Notes: generated from the sequence alone by a model not told the origin. Positions 26,081 to 34,326 are shown, counted from the first letter of the stretch. The stretch: DNA of 64,000 bases from Rhizobium sp. CG5 (GCF_023701945.1 NZ_JABAEF010000002.1:434001-498000), one strand, 5' to 3'. Program-made: numbers and translations.

Positions 26081-26713
26081 ATGGAAAAAACCGGTCTTGT
26101 GACGGGCGACGATGGCCAGGTGCGCTGCTCCTGGCATGGCAATCTGGAGGACTATCGGCGCTATCACGACGAGGAATGGGGCCGGCCGGTGACCGACGAC
26201 GCACGGCTGTTTGAAAAGATCTGCCTGGAAGGCTTCCAGTCGGGCCTGTCCTGGCTGACCATCCTGCGCAAGCGCGACAATTTCCGCTTAGCCTTTGCCG
26301 ATTTCGACTGCCACAAGGTGGCGCTGTTTAATGACGAGGATATCGCCCGGTGCCTTGCCGATGCCGGCATCATCCGCCATCGCGGCAAGATCGTCTCGAC
26401 CATCAACAATGCCCGCCGCGCCGTCGATCTGGAGGCCGAATTCGGCTCGCTGGCCCGCTATTTCTGGAGCTTCGAGCCTGGCGCCAATGAGCGCCCGGCC
26501 CGCATGGACTATGCGACGCTCCGGGCCAATCCGACCTCGCCGACCTCGGTGCGCCTGTCGAAGGACCTGAAGAAGCGCGGCTGGACATTTGTCGGCCCGA
26601 CCACCGTCTATGCCTTCATGCAGGCCATGGGCCTGGTCAATGATCATATCGAAGGCTGCCTGTGCCGCGACAGCGTCGAAAAACTCCGGGCCTCGTTTCA
26701 GCGGCCGCGCTGA
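26081..26713 (+). CDS. tag: DNA-3-methyladenine glycosylase I
   Basis: A 210-residue Tag protein, usual length. It removes 3-methyladenine from alkylated DNA, starting base excision repair. Evidence: RCSWHGNLEDYRRYHDEEWGRP at the N-terminus, FEKICLEGFQSGLSWLTILRKRDNFR, the helix-hairpin region and FVGPTTVYAFMQAMGLVNDHIEGC. The conserved Cys of RCSW and Cys/His residues of the C-terminus (NDHIEGCLC) form the family's zinc-binding snap. Its stop TGA directly abuts the stop of the opposite HAD gene (TGATCA), with no base between. Confidence 0.95.
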   Translation: MEKTGLVTGDDGQVRCSWHGNLEDYRRYHDEEWGRPVTDDARLFEKICLEGFQSGLSWLTILRKRDNFRLAFADFDCHKVALFNDEDIARCLADAGIIRHRGKIVSTINNARRAVDLEAEFGSLARYFWSFEPGANERPARMDYATLRANPTSPTSVRLSKDLKKRGWTFVGPTTVYAFMQAMGLVNDHIEGCLCRDSVEKLRASFQRPR

Positions 26714-27421
26714 TCAGGTGATCGAGGCGACCAGGTCCGGCAGCGCGCCCAGATGGGAAAGTTCGCGAAACCGCGGCGCCTCGGCGGGCTTGTCCACATG
26801 CTCGAGAATCCAGGTCAGCTCATGGGGCACGAACACGCCCCAGGCGCCGACCGCAATCGCCGGCACCACGTCGGATTTCAGCGAATTGCCGACCATCATC
26901 GCCCGCTCCGGGCTCTCGCCATTCTTCGAAAAGATGCGGCGATAGGTGGTCGCCGTCTTGTCCGAGACGATCTCCACCGCATCGAAGAAATCGCCAAGGC
27001 CGGATTGGGCAAGCTTGCGCTCCTGGTCGAACAGGTCACCCTTGGTGATCAGCACCAGGAAATAGGAACCACTGAGCGCTTCCAGCGCCTCATGCACATG
27101 CGGCATGGTCTCGACGGGGTGGCGGAGCAGATCGCGGCCGATCGACAGGATCTCGCCGATCACCCGGCCCGGCGCCCGGCCATCGGTGATCTCCAGCGCC
27201 GTCTCGATCATCGACAGGGTAAAGCCCTTGATGCCGAAACCGTAGTGATCGAGATTGCGCTTTTCCGCCTCCAGCAGCCGCGCCGAGATATGGTCGGGGT
27301 CCGCGAAGTCGTTGAGCAGGCCTTTGAAATGATCCTCGGTCAGCCGATAATATTGCTCATTCTGCCAGAGCGTGTCGTCGGCATCGAGGCCGATAGTGGT
27401 CAGGGCGCGGCCGGTCATCAA
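26714..27421 (-). CDS. HAD-superfamily hydrolase
   Basis: A 235-residue HAD hydrolase with motif I GLDADDTLW (nucleophile and acid/base Asp), motif II VLITKGD, the Lys region before TTYRRIF, and motif IV VGNSLKSDVVPAIAVG. The cap between motifs I and II is helical (class C1). Members act on small phosphorylated metabolites; the substrate cannot be told. Convergent with tag, stop to stop. The region upstream contains only repeats. Confidence 0.88.
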   Translation of the reverse strand: MMTGRALTTIGLDADDTLWQNEQYYRLTEDHFKGLLNDFADPDHISARLLEAEKRNLDHYGFGIKGFTLSMIETALEITDGRAPGRVIGEILSIGRDLLRHPVETMPHVHEALEALSGSYFLVLITKGDLFDQERKLAQSGLGDFFDAVEIVSDKTATTYRRIFSKNGESPERAMMVGNSLKSDVVPAIAVGAWGVFVPHELTWILEHVDKPAEAPRFRELSHLGALPDLVASIT

Positions 27422-27587
27422 GCGCTCCTCATGGCTGTGATGTGTTCTCCATTGTGCTGATCAGTCAGCAAAAGGGCAAGCCTGTGACGGGGCGTTACCT
27501 GTCCTATGGAAAAATGCGTCTGTCCTATAATAGGCGGGCTAACCAGGCGATCATGGCGCCTCGGCACGATCGCCTTGACACGCCGCC

Positions 27588-27767
27588 ACCCCCCTCTGTC
27601 CTGCCGGACATCTCCCCCACACGGGGGGAGATCACGCAGAGTTAACCGCCCAATTCCTCCAACACGCGACGCATCAGATGTTTTGAACATATCTTATGAG
27701 GCAAGAGGCCAGCTGCGAGTCGATCTCCCCCCGTGTGGGGGAGATGGCTGGCAAGCCAGAGGGGGGT
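27588..27767. repeat. Two A-type palindromic elements in inverted orientation
   Basis: The 370-base gap between the HAD gene and yeiH holds one A-type element at 27588-27633 and an inverted copy at 27722-27767, separated by about 88 bases. Each has the CCCCCACACGGGGGG-type hairpin and the adjoining partly palindromic block. Because the copies are inverted, the whole 180 bases could fold into one large hairpin between the two neighbouring genes. No gene is seen in the gap. Confidence 0.8.
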
Positions 27768-27791
27768 AACATCCTCTCCTTCGGCTCTGTA

Positions 27792-28835
27792 TCAGGCGAT
27801 CTGCAGCATATGGATCAGCAGCAGGCTGGTCGCACAGAGCATGACGAGTGACAGGCAGGCGGCGAGGATCACTCGCCCGCCGGCCCGCGTCGCGCTGCGG
27901 ATATCGACCGAAAGCCCGAGGCCGGCCATCGCCATCACGGTCAGGAGGTTGGAGAGGCTGGCGATCGGCTGCAGGGCGGCGTGAGGAATGAGGCCGAGCG
28001 AGCGCAGCGCCATCATGGCAGCAAAGCCGAGGATGAACCACGGCAGCACATGCTGCAGCGATACTTTCCGGCCGCGGCGTCCGTTGATGATGCCGAGCAT
28101 CACAAGCACGGGGCCGAGCATCAGCACGCGGATCAGCTTGACCAGCGTGCCGGTCTGCATGCTGATAAGCCCGGCCGGGGCGGTTGCCGCCAGCACCTGC
28201 GGCACCGCATAGACCGTCAGCCCGGCAAAGGTGCCGTATTGCAGGGCGCTCAGCCCGGCCATCGTTTGCATCAGCGGCATCAGCAGCACCGCGCCGACGC
28301 CGAGAATGGCGGTAAAGGCGATCGACGCCGCCACGTCGTGCGGCTCGGCCGCGATCACCGGTGCGGCGGCGGCAATCGCCGAATTGCCGCAGATCGAATT
28401 GCCGCAGGCCACCAGCGTGGCAAGCTTGGCCGGCAGGCCGAGCGCCAGCCCGATGCCGAAGCTGAACAGCAGCGACAGGCAGACCAGACCGGCAATGCCG
28501 GCCACCAGGCCAAATCCGGCTTCGCCGATATCAGCAACGCTGATCGAGGCGCCAAGCAGCACCACGGCGCTTTCCAGAATGGTCCGGGCGCTGAACTCGA
28601 TGCCGGGCTCGAAGCGGGGTCCAAGCGGCAGCGCCGAGCGGATGGCCGTGCCGAGCAGGATGGCCAGCACCAGGCTCTCGATGAAATGGCCGCCGGTTGC
28701 CGCGATCTCCACCTGTTCGATCAGCATGGCAGCCAGCGTCACCGCGCCGGCAAGTGCCAGACCGGGAAGAACAGCGAGAAGACGGGACAAGGAGAACATC
28801 GCAGGACCTGTGTGGGTATCGTCCCACACTGTCAT
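27792..28835 (-). CDS. YeiH-family putative sulfate exporter
   Basis: A 347-residue membrane protein of the UPF0324/YeiH family with about ten hydrophobic segments. Family blocks: GTAIRSALPLGPRFEPGIEFSARTILESAVVLLGASIS, KLATLVACGNSICGNSAIAAAAPVI, and a C-terminal MAMAGLGLSVDIRSATRAGGR. Relatives are regulated by LysR proteins and some are reported to export sulfite- or taurine-derived sulfate; the substrate here is inference. ATG at 28799 (MFSLSRLL) is an alternative start. It is divergent from a LysR gene that probably controls it. Confidence 0.88.
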   Translation of the reverse strand: MTVWDDTHTGPAMFSLSRLLAVLPGLALAGAVTLAAMLIEQVEIAATGGHFIESLVLAILLGTAIRSALPLGPRFEPGIEFSARTILESAVVLLGASISVADIGEAGFGLVAGIAGLVCLSLLFSFGIGLALGLPAKLATLVACGNSICGNSAIAAAAPVIAAEPHDVAASIAFTAILGVGAVLLMPLMQTMAGLSALQYGTFAGLTVYAVPQVLAATAPAGLISMQTGTLVKLIRVLMLGPVLVMLGIINGRRGRKVSLQHVLPWFILGFAAMMALRSLGLIPHAALQPIASLSNLLTVMAMAGLGLSVDIRSATRAGGRVILAACLSLVMLCATSLLLIHMLQIA

Positions 28836-28872
28836 TCACGATCATCGACATCCATCGAATAGTGTGTCACAT

Positions 28873-28895
28873 TTCATTCGATAAAATCGAATGAA
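28873..28895. promoter_or_regulatory. Palindromic LysR binding site between yeiH and its regulator
   Basis: A perfect 23-base palindrome (10 + 3 + 10, centre AAA) whose core is ATTCGAT-AAA-ATCGAAT. It ends 7 bases before the LysR gene start and about 40 bases from the yeiH start, where a LysR autorepressor/activator site is expected. A further half-site (ATCGAAT) lies near 28855. Function inferred from position and symmetry. Confidence 0.6.
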
Positions 28896-28901
28896 TGATC
28901 G

Positions 28902-29801
28902 ATGACCTTCGAACAGCTCTCCATCTTTGTCGCCGTCGCCGAGCGCGAGCACCTGACCCAGGCCGCAGCGGCGATCGGACTGACACCCTCGGCGGTCAGT
29001 TCCGCCATCAAGACGCTGGAGGGTTTTTATGGCGTCGCCCTGTTCGACCGGGTTGGCCGGCGCATCGAGTTGACGCAGGAAGGCCGGGTCTTTTTGGGCG
29101 AGGCGAGGGCGGTGCTGGCGCGGGTGCGTGCCGCCGAGCAGATGCTGGCCGATATGGGCGGCCTGATGCGCGGCACGCTGTCGGTCCATGCCAGCCAGAC
29201 CATCGCCAGCTACTGGCTGCCGCCGGTGCTGATGCGCTTCCACGGCGATTATCCCGGCGTCGCCCTGACGCTGTCCATCGGCAACACCCGCTCGGTGGCC
29301 TCAGCCGTGCTGCAGGGCACGGCCGATATCGGCTTCGTCGAAGGGGCGATCGACGAGCCGGCACTGTCGGTCTCGAAACTGGCCGACGACGATATTCTCA
29401 TCGTCACCGGTCCCGATCACCCCTGGGCCGATGGTCGGCGCCTGGAAGGCCATGATCTGGCCACCTCGGGCTGGGTGATGCGCGAGCCGGGCTCCGGCAC
29501 CCGCAGCGCCTTCGAGGCGGCCCTTGGCGGTCTGGATGTCGATCCCTCCGCATTGCAGGTGGTGCTCGAACTGCCCTCCAACGAGGCGGTGCTGTCGGCT
29601 GTGCGGGCCGGCCCCTGCGCCGCCGTGGTCTCCGGCATCGCCGCCGAGACGCAATTGCACGAGGGCCTGCTTAGAAAAGCCGGTTTCGACCTGCCGCCCC
29701 GCCAGTTCTCCGTCCTGCGCCACAAGGAACGCCGCATCACCATTGCCGCCGCCATGCTGGAACGCCTGAGCCGGGAGGCCGCAGCGGCGCAGGACATCTA
29801 A
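28902..29801 (+). CDS. LysR-family regulator, YeiE/CysB-like
   Basis: A 299-residue LysR regulator. Winged helix: LSIFVAVAEREHLTQAAAAIGLTPSAVSSAIKTLE. Effector domain: GTLSVHASQTIASYWLPPVLMRFHGDYPGVALTLSIGNT and REPGSGTRSAFEAAL; the REPGSGTR phrase is typical of the CysB/CbbR/YeiE branch, whose ligands include sulfur compounds. The divergent yeiH gene and the palindrome between them support control of YeiH. An alternative would be control of an unlinked sulfur pathway. Confidence 0.9.
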   Translation: MTFEQLSIFVAVAEREHLTQAAAAIGLTPSAVSSAIKTLEGFYGVALFDRVGRRIELTQEGRVFLGEARAVLARVRAAEQMLADMGGLMRGTLSVHASQTIASYWLPPVLMRFHGDYPGVALTLSIGNTRSVASAVLQGTADIGFVEGAIDEPALSVSKLADDDILIVTGPDHPWADGRRLEGHDLATSGWVMREPGSGTRSAFEAALGGLDVDPSALQVVLELPSNEAVLSAVRAGPCAAVVSGIAAETQLHEGLLRKAGFDLPPRQFSVLRHKERRITIAAAMLERLSREAAAAQDI

Positions 29802-29829
29802 GCCCGCGCCGCCCGCGATTCGAAAACGT

Positions 29830-30210
29830 TTACTTCCCCTTCGACGCCAGCCAGGCCTTCATCATGGCGATTTCGGCTTCCTGCGCCTTGATCACCGCTT
29901 CGGCCAGTGTGCGGATTTCCGGATCCTTGCCGTATTGCAGCGCGATCTTCGCCATGTCGATGGCGCCCTGATGATGGGGGATCATGCCGCGCACGAAATC
30001 GACATCGGCGTCACCCGAATACTCGATCGCCATATCCGTGTGCATTTTGCCATTGGCCTCGGCAAAGGCCATGCTGGACGGCCCCTGGTCGCCGCTCGGC
30101 TGGCTCATGTCCATGGCCGCCGTATGGCCCTCGTGACTCGTTGTGTCCTGAGCCTGGACAAGGGTTGCGGTCAGCAGTGCGGTGGCGGTGAGAATGGATT
30201 TCAAAAACAT
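29830..30210 (-). CDS. DUF305 exported protein
   Basis: A 126-residue exported protein starting at ATG 30210 ([20 protein letters not shown], signal peptide); the longer frame to 30432 lacks a ribosome site and family similarity. The DUF305 domain carries [23 protein letters not shown], with the paired His residues of the MIPHHQGA motif, and a Met/His-rich N-terminal segment ([10 protein letters not shown]). DUF305 proteins are ferritin-like four-helix bundles often found with copper genes. The next gene upstream is also exported and His/Met/Cys-rich, so a metal-related pair is likely. Confidence 0.88.
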   Translation of the reverse strand: MFLKSILTATALLTATLVQAQDTTSHEGHTAAMDMSQPSGDQGPSSMAFAEANGKMHTDMAIEYSGDADVDFVRGMIPHHQGAIDMAKIALQYGKDPEIRTLAEAVIKAQEAEIAMMKAWLASKGK

Positions 30211-30290
30211 GGGGTTACCCTTTCTGACGGTGCAGAATCTTGGAAAGCGCCGCAGGGGCGCATGAAAGGTAAGAAATCTGTCGGGGAACG

Positions 30291-30668
30291 TCAGGCGCGG
30301 GGAGGCGGGTCGAGCGGCGCGGCCGTCAGCGAGACGAGGCGGCTTGCCACAGTCGGCGCCTCGGCACCCCGCGCCGGTTTGCCGGCATCGTGGATCAAAA
30401 TATCGGCGGCCAGCGTCAGGCAGGCAGCGCAATGGCCCTTGGCCATGGTCTGCGGCTGGTGCGGACAGCCGTCATCGGAGGCAGCCATGGTTGCCGTCAT
30501 CCTATGGCCGGCATCGCCATGATCCATGGCCGCAGGACCATGGTCCCCATGCGAGGCAACCGCCGTCGGAACGGCCATGACAGCCGCCACCGGGGCCATG
30601 CCGGTATAGGGCATCGCGCCATAGGCGAAGGCGGCAAATAGAGCCATGATCCGGACGAAACAGCGCAT
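30291..30668 (-). CDS. Exported His/Met/Cys-rich protein, possibly copper-related
   Basis: A protein of about 125 residues. The N-terminus is hydrophobic ([23 protein letters not shown]) and looks like a signal peptide or membrane anchor. The middle has a cluster of candidate metal ligands: [19 protein letters not shown] and [17 protein letters not shown]. No family recognised with confidence; such composition is common in small copper-related periplasmic proteins. It lies 80 bases upstream of the DUF305 gene on the same strand. ATG 30689 is a possible earlier start. Confidence 0.6.
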   Translation of the reverse strand: MRCFVRIMALFAAFAYGAMPYTGMAPVAAVMAVPTAVASHGDHGPAAMDHGDAGHRMTATMAASDDGCPHQPQTMAKGHCAACLTLAADILIHDAGKPARGAEAPTVASRLVSLTAAPLDPPPRA

Positions 30669-30735
30669 GATCCCGAAGGTAATCCCCATTCCGGCGAAAG
30701 CAAGGCGTATCGCTTTGTTTTCATGCAGTCCGCGC

Positions 30736-31491
30736 CTAGACGGCCACCACCCTGTGCACGATGCGATAGTGCGGGCTTTCCTCGCCGAGTGGTGCCACCG
30801 GCCAGTCCCAGCTCTGGCCGTTCGGAGGAATGGTCACGCCGTGCATCAGGTCGAAGATCTCGCGCACATCGCCGGTCCGATCGAGCACCGTATAGCCGGT
30901 GTCGGTGAGCAGGCAGGTCTTGGCGGCGGTGATGGCCAGCCCGTCGAGATGGGCCTGGATGAGCTGCGCCGGCGTATCCGCCGGCATGCGCCCGGCCGGC
31001 TCCGTCTCCAGCCGCCGGGCGGCGCCCCGGCCGATCTGCGACAGGATATTGGCGGACACCACGAAGTCGAGGTAAGGCACCTGCCGCAGGAAGGCCAGCG
31101 GCTCCGGCACCCGCCCTGTCGCCAGATCGTCGTAGCCCGACAGGTCCCGTTCGATCAGCCGCACGTTGCGGATGCCTTTGGCGAGCAGCCACAGCCTGAC
31201 GCTCGCCAGATGCACCAGATCGACCAGCACCACCGTGTCGAAGGCGCTGCTAAGCTCGAGGATCGGCACGTCGCGCAGCAGGCCGGAGCCGAGCACCACC
31301 GCCGTGCGCCTCTGCTTGAGATCCGCAAAGGCAGCCCGCACTGCCGCCTGGCAATATTCCTCATGCTCGCGCCAGACCCTGGCGCATCGCCCGGCGCGTG
31401 ACCACAGATTGACGGAATAGCGGATCGCCCCCCGGTTCGCCTTGGCCGTCAGCGGCCAGGTCGCCGCATAGTTCAGCGCTTCGAGGATCAT
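30736..31491 (-). CDS. Methyltransferase-like protein
   Basis: A 251-residue protein. A possible SAM-binding motif I (TAVVLGSGLLRDVP) is followed by an acidic strand end (VVLVDLVH) and later by DFVVSANILSQIG, the arrangement of a class I Rossmann methyltransferase. The N-terminus (YSVNLWSRAGRCARVWREHEEYC) is rich in aromatic and basic residues. No substrate can be assigned and the SAM loop is not fully canonical. It begins 4 bases after the stop of the relE-type toxin gene on the same strand, so cotranscription with the toxin-antitoxin module is possible. Confidence 0.65.
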   Translation of the reverse strand: MILEALNYAATWPLTAKANRGAIRYSVNLWSRAGRCARVWREHEEYCQAAVRAAFADLKQRRTAVVLGSGLLRDVPILELSSAFDTVVLVDLVHLASVRLWLLAKGIRNVRLIERDLSGYDDLATGRVPEPLAFLRQVPYLDFVVSANILSQIGRGAARRLETEPAGRMPADTPAQLIQAHLDGLAITAAKTCLLTDTGYTVLDRTGDVREIFDLMHGVTIPPNGQSWDWPVAPLGEESPHYRIVHRVVAV

Positions 31492-31495
31492 GATG

Positions 31496-31765
31496 TCACC
31501 GGTAGACGGAGCTTCGATGGCCGATCTCGATCACCAGCACGACCAGCCTCTCATCCTGGATATCGCAGATGATCCTGTAGTCTCCAACGCGATATCGCCA
31601 GAATTGGCCGAGTTCAGAGCCCTGCAGACGGTCGGCAATCTGTTTGGGGTCGTCGAGGCCTGCCACGCGCTCTTCGAGAAATTGACGGATCCGCTTGCGG
31701 ACAACAGGATCGAGTTTCTCCAGTGATTTCCGGACGGGCTGGCGATATTCAATCGTCCAGGCCAT
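31496..31765 (-). CDS. RelE/ParE-family toxin
   Basis: An 89-residue basic toxin of the RelE/ParE superfamily: MAWTIEYRQPVRKSLEKLDPVVRKRIRQFLEERV, then LQGSELGQFWRYRVGDYRIICDIQDERLVVLVIEIGHRSSVYR, in which the Arg residues of YRVGDYRI and the final HRSSVYR match the RNA-cleaving RelE group. It overlaps its antitoxin gene by 17 bases. It appears complete, unlike the remnant of a related toxin directly upstream. Confidence 0.9.
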   Translation of the reverse strand: MAWTIEYRQPVRKSLEKLDPVVRKRIRQFLEERVAGLDDPKQIADRLQGSELGQFWRYRVGDYRIICDIQDERLVVLVIEIGHRSSVYR

Positions 31766-31976
31766 TCCAGAACTCTTTCGAACTCAGAACACGATCTTCC
31801 CCACTCTGTATCCGCTTCATGGCGGCCTCCGCAGCGGCAATATCTTGCAGGTCCTCAAGATGCCGCTGCAATGCCATGGTTGCGTAGTCGTCGGGGTCGA
31901 GGCCATGAAGGTCTCCGTACTGTGTGATCAGCCGGTGCATTCCTTCCGGTATGTTTATGGCGACACGCTTGTTCAT
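31749..31976 (-). CDS. RelB-type ribbon-helix-helix antitoxin
   Basis: A 75-residue antitoxin: ribbon-helix-helix N-terminus (KRVAINIPEGMHRLITQYGDLHGLDPDDYATMALQRHL) and an acidic toxin-wrapping tail (SKEFWNGLDD). The shared GGCCTGGACGATTGA at its end encodes both its last residues (LDD) and, in another frame, the start of the toxin (AWTI). It is a diverged paralogue of the antitoxin gene immediately upstream, whose own toxin has been lost. Confidence 0.85.
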   Translation of the reverse strand: MNKRVAINIPEGMHRLITQYGDLHGLDPDDYATMALQRHLEDLQDIAAAEAAMKRIQSGEDRVLSSKEFWNGLDD

Positions 31977-32038
31977 TGGTCACTCATCTTCTTCAGTTGC
32001 TTGATGGCCTTGTCATCTAGGTCAATCGTCCAGGCCAA
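31973..32038 (-). pseudogene. Remnant of a RelE-family toxin gene
   Basis: Read from a TTG at 32038, this frame gives 21 codons beginning AWTIDLDDKAIKQLKKM and then stops. That is the N-terminal start of a typical RelE toxin (compare the intact neighbour, MAWTIEYRQPVRKSLEKL). It overlaps the end of the upstream antitoxin exactly as the intact toxin overlaps its own antitoxin, and its stop overlaps the next antitoxin start as ATGA. The rest of the toxin has apparently been deleted, joining two toxin-antitoxin units. The start codon is TTG where the intact copy has ATG. Confidence 0.75.
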
Positions 32039-32255
32039 GTTCGCGCTTCACTTCTTCCAGCGAATAGGTCCGGCTTTCGCCGCGCGCTCGTGCCGCCAGC
32101 ACCTCCTCGGCCTGTTTCACGAAATAGGCGTCCTCCAGCCGCTCCTCGATGATCTCGAGCATATAGGCATTGGGGTCCGCCCCGGTTTCGGCTGCATATT
32201 TCAGCACCAGGCGGTGCATTTCTTCCGGCATGTCGAGCGTGACGCGCGTGTTCAT
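32022..32255 (-). CDS. Orphan RelB-type antitoxin
   Basis: A 77-residue ribbon-helix-helix protein, start at ATG 32255 (MNTRVTLDMPEEMHRLVLKYAAETGADPNAYMLEIIEERLED) with an acidic tail (SLEEVKRELGLDD). It is related to the antitoxin gene downstream but its cognate toxin survives only as a 21-codon remnant. It could still regulate the locus or act as an anti-toxin against incoming related toxins; that is inference. An upstream ATG at 32282 is less likely. Confidence 0.8.
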   Translation of the reverse strand: MNTRVTLDMPEEMHRLVLKYAAETGADPNAYMLEIIEERLEDAYFVKQAEEVLAARARGESRTYSLEEVKRELGLDD

Positions 32256-32398
32256 GGCTTCTGTTCTGATTGTGCGGGTCAATATAGCATCTGTCCGGCC
32301 CGCCTTAAAGCCTTGACCGCCGCTTCGCCCTTGCCGCCAAAACCCTGATCCTCTAAGACACCGGCACTTGAAATTCGAAAAGATCCGGTGCCCGTATC

Positions 32399-34201
32399 AT
32401 GAGCGACAAGACCAAGAAGCCGCAGAAACTGAGAGCCCGCCTGCCGCGTGGTTTCGTGGACCGCGAGGCCGGCGATATCCGCGCCGTCAATGAAATGACC
32501 GCCAAGATCCGCGAGGTCTATGAGCGCTACGGTTTCGATCCGGTCGAGACGCCGCTGTTTGAATATACCGATGCGCTGGGAAAATTCCTGCCCGACAGCG
32601 ACCGCCCCAACGAAGGTGTCTTCTCCCTGCAGGACGATGACGAGCAATGGATGAGCCTGCGCTACGACCTGACGGCGCCGCTTGCCCGTCATGTCGCGGA
32701 AAATTTCAACGAGATCCAGCTGCCCTACCGCACCTACCGCGCCGGCTACGTCTTCCGCAACGAAAAGCCCGGCCCCGGCCGCTTCCGCCAGTTCATGCAG
32801 TTCGACGCCGACACGGTCGGCGCGCCCGGCGTCCAGTCGGATGCCGAAATGTGCATGATGATGGCCGATACGATGGAAGCGCTCGGCATCAAGCGCGGCG
32901 ATTACGTGATCCGGGTGAATAACCGCAAGGTTCTGGATGGCGTTATGGAGGCGATCGGGTTGGGCGGCGAGGAGAATGCCGGCCGACGGCTGAGTGTGCT
33001 GCGGGCGATCGATAAGCTGGATAAGTTTGGGTTTGAGGGGGTCGCGAAGCTTCTGGGTGCCGGTCGTAAGGACGACTCCGGAGATTTCACCAAAGGAGCG
33101 GAACTAGCAGGCGAACAAATCGACTTAGTTGCGCGCTATGTCCAATCTGGAGATAGGCATGAACGTGAGCGCAGAGTTCAGCAACTAATCTCTGCCATGA
33201 CGGCCGGTCAGGATTCACTCAAAATTCTGATGGGTGGCTGGGCCGAGGTCGAGGCGCATAAGGTACGTGAGGAATCAAAACTGTCGCCAGACCAAATAAG
33301 CGAGTTATTTGCCTATCTCGGCATGGTTCCACGGTTTGTTCAGCCGAACGCACCTGATCGGCCTCAATGGGATGATGATTTGTTCATTCGTGCCCGTTTT
33401 GTTGACGATGAGTACAAGCTTCGAATAGATAACATCAAAACTATTGAAATGCTGCGCGTTAGGCTTCCTAAGAATGCTCTCATTGAGGAAGGCCTCAAGG
33501 AGCTCGAATTAATTGCATCTTTGGCTGAATCGTCGAGATATGGATCCGGTAGAATCCTCATCGACCCCTCCGTCGTCCGCGGCCTCGAATACTACACCGG
33601 CCCCGTCTATGAGGCTGAACTCACCTTCGACGTCACCAATGAAAAAGGCGAAAAGGTCGTCTTCGGCTCGGTCGGCGGTGGCGGTCGTTATGATGGTCTG
33701 GTGTCGCGCTTCATGGGCCAGCCGGTGCCGGCCACCGGTTTCTCCATCGGCGTGTCGCGCCTGATGACCGCCTTGAAAAACCTCGGCAAGCTCGGCGCCG
33801 ACGATGTCATCGCCCCGGTCCTGGTCACCGTCATGGATGGCGATGTCGAGAGCATGGGCCGCTACCAGCGGTTCACACAGGCGCTTCGCGCCGAAGGCAT
33901 CCGCGCCGAAATGTACCAGGGCAACTGGAAGAAATTCGGGAACCAGCTGAAATATGCCGACCGGAGAGGCTGCCCGATCGCCATCATCCAGGGCGGTGAC
34001 GAGCGGGCTCAAGGCATGGTGCAGATCAAGGATCTGATCGAGGGCAAGCGGCTGTCGGGCGAGATCACCGACAACACCGAATGGCGCGAGGCCCGCGTCG
34101 CCCAGGAACTGGTGACAGAGGCCGATCTGGTCGCAAAAGTCCGTCAGATCCTCGACGCCCAGGCCGAGGACCGCCTGCGGGCAAAGCAGGCCGGCCTCTG
34201 A
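32399..34201 (+). CDS. hisS: Histidyl-tRNA synthetase with an enlarged insertion domain
   Basis: A 600-residue class II synthetase that charges tRNA-His; rhizobial HisRS is usually about 500 residues. Motif 2 ([24 protein letters not shown]), the histidine-binding [21 protein letters not shown] and motif 3 ([13 protein letters not shown]) are intact, as is the C-terminal anticodon-binding domain. The excess lies in the insertion domain between motif 2 and RGLEYY, roughly residues 240-385, encoded by DNA (about 33075-33550) clearly AT-richer and with different codon use from the flanks. The frame is uninterrupted, so the enzyme is probably functional. No intein motifs are seen. Confidence 0.92.
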   Translation: MSDKTKKPQKLRARLPRGFVDREAGDIRAVNEMTAKIREVYERYGFDPVETPLFEYTDALGKFLPDSDRPNEGVFSLQDDDEQWMSLRYDLTAPLARHVAENFNEIQLPYRTYRAGYVFRNEKPGPGRFRQFMQFDADTVGAPGVQSDAEMCMMMADTMEALGIKRGDYVIRVNNRKVLDGVMEAIGLGGEENAGRRLSVLRAIDKLDKFGFEGVAKLLGAGRKDDSGDFTKGAELAGEQIDLVARYVQSGDRHERERRVQQLISAMTAGQDSLKILMGGWAEVEAHKVREESKLSPDQISELFAYLGMVPRFVQPNAPDRPQWDDDLFIRARFVDDEYKLRIDNIKTIEMLRVRLPKNALIEEGLKELELIASLAESSRYGSGRILIDPSVVRGLEYYTGPVYEAELTFDVTNEKGEKVVFGSVGGGGRYDGLVSRFMGQPVPATGFSIGVSRLMTALKNLGKLGADDVIAPVLVTVMDGDVESMGRYQRFTQALRAEGIRAEMYQGNWKKFGNQLKYADRRGCPIAIIQGGDERAQGMVQIKDLIEGKRLSGEITDNTEWREARVAQELVTEADLVAKVRQILDAQAEDRLRAKQAGL

Positions 34202-34205
34202 GCTT

Positions 34206-34326
34206 ACCCTCCCCTTGAGGGGGAGGGTCGGAGCGAAAGCTCCGGGGTGGGGTGACCCGCCACAACGGCAGAAGGATCACCCCCACCCGCGCGTTCCGCG
34301 CGACCTCCCCCCTCAAGGGGGAGGTG
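34206..34326. repeat. Long inverted repeat of G/C-rich arms after hisS
   Basis: Arms ACCCTCCCCTTGAGGGGGAG (from 34206) and the matching CTCAAGGGGGAGGT near 34313-34326 enclose a second inner inverted pair (GGGGTGGGGTGA with TCACCCCCACCC) and smaller hairpins. It is a different repeat class from the A/B elements and starts within a few bases of the hisS stop, so it may also end hisS transcripts. No gene. Confidence 0.75.

Noticed and set aside
26711..26716. Abutting stop codons TGATCA of tag and the HAD gene
   Set aside because: Curious but adequately explained by tight convergent packing; no functional signal.
32399..34201. Intein in hisS
   Set aside because: The extra segment has no intein splice motifs (no Cys/Ser at entry with a His-Asn exit) and lies in the naturally variable insertion domain.
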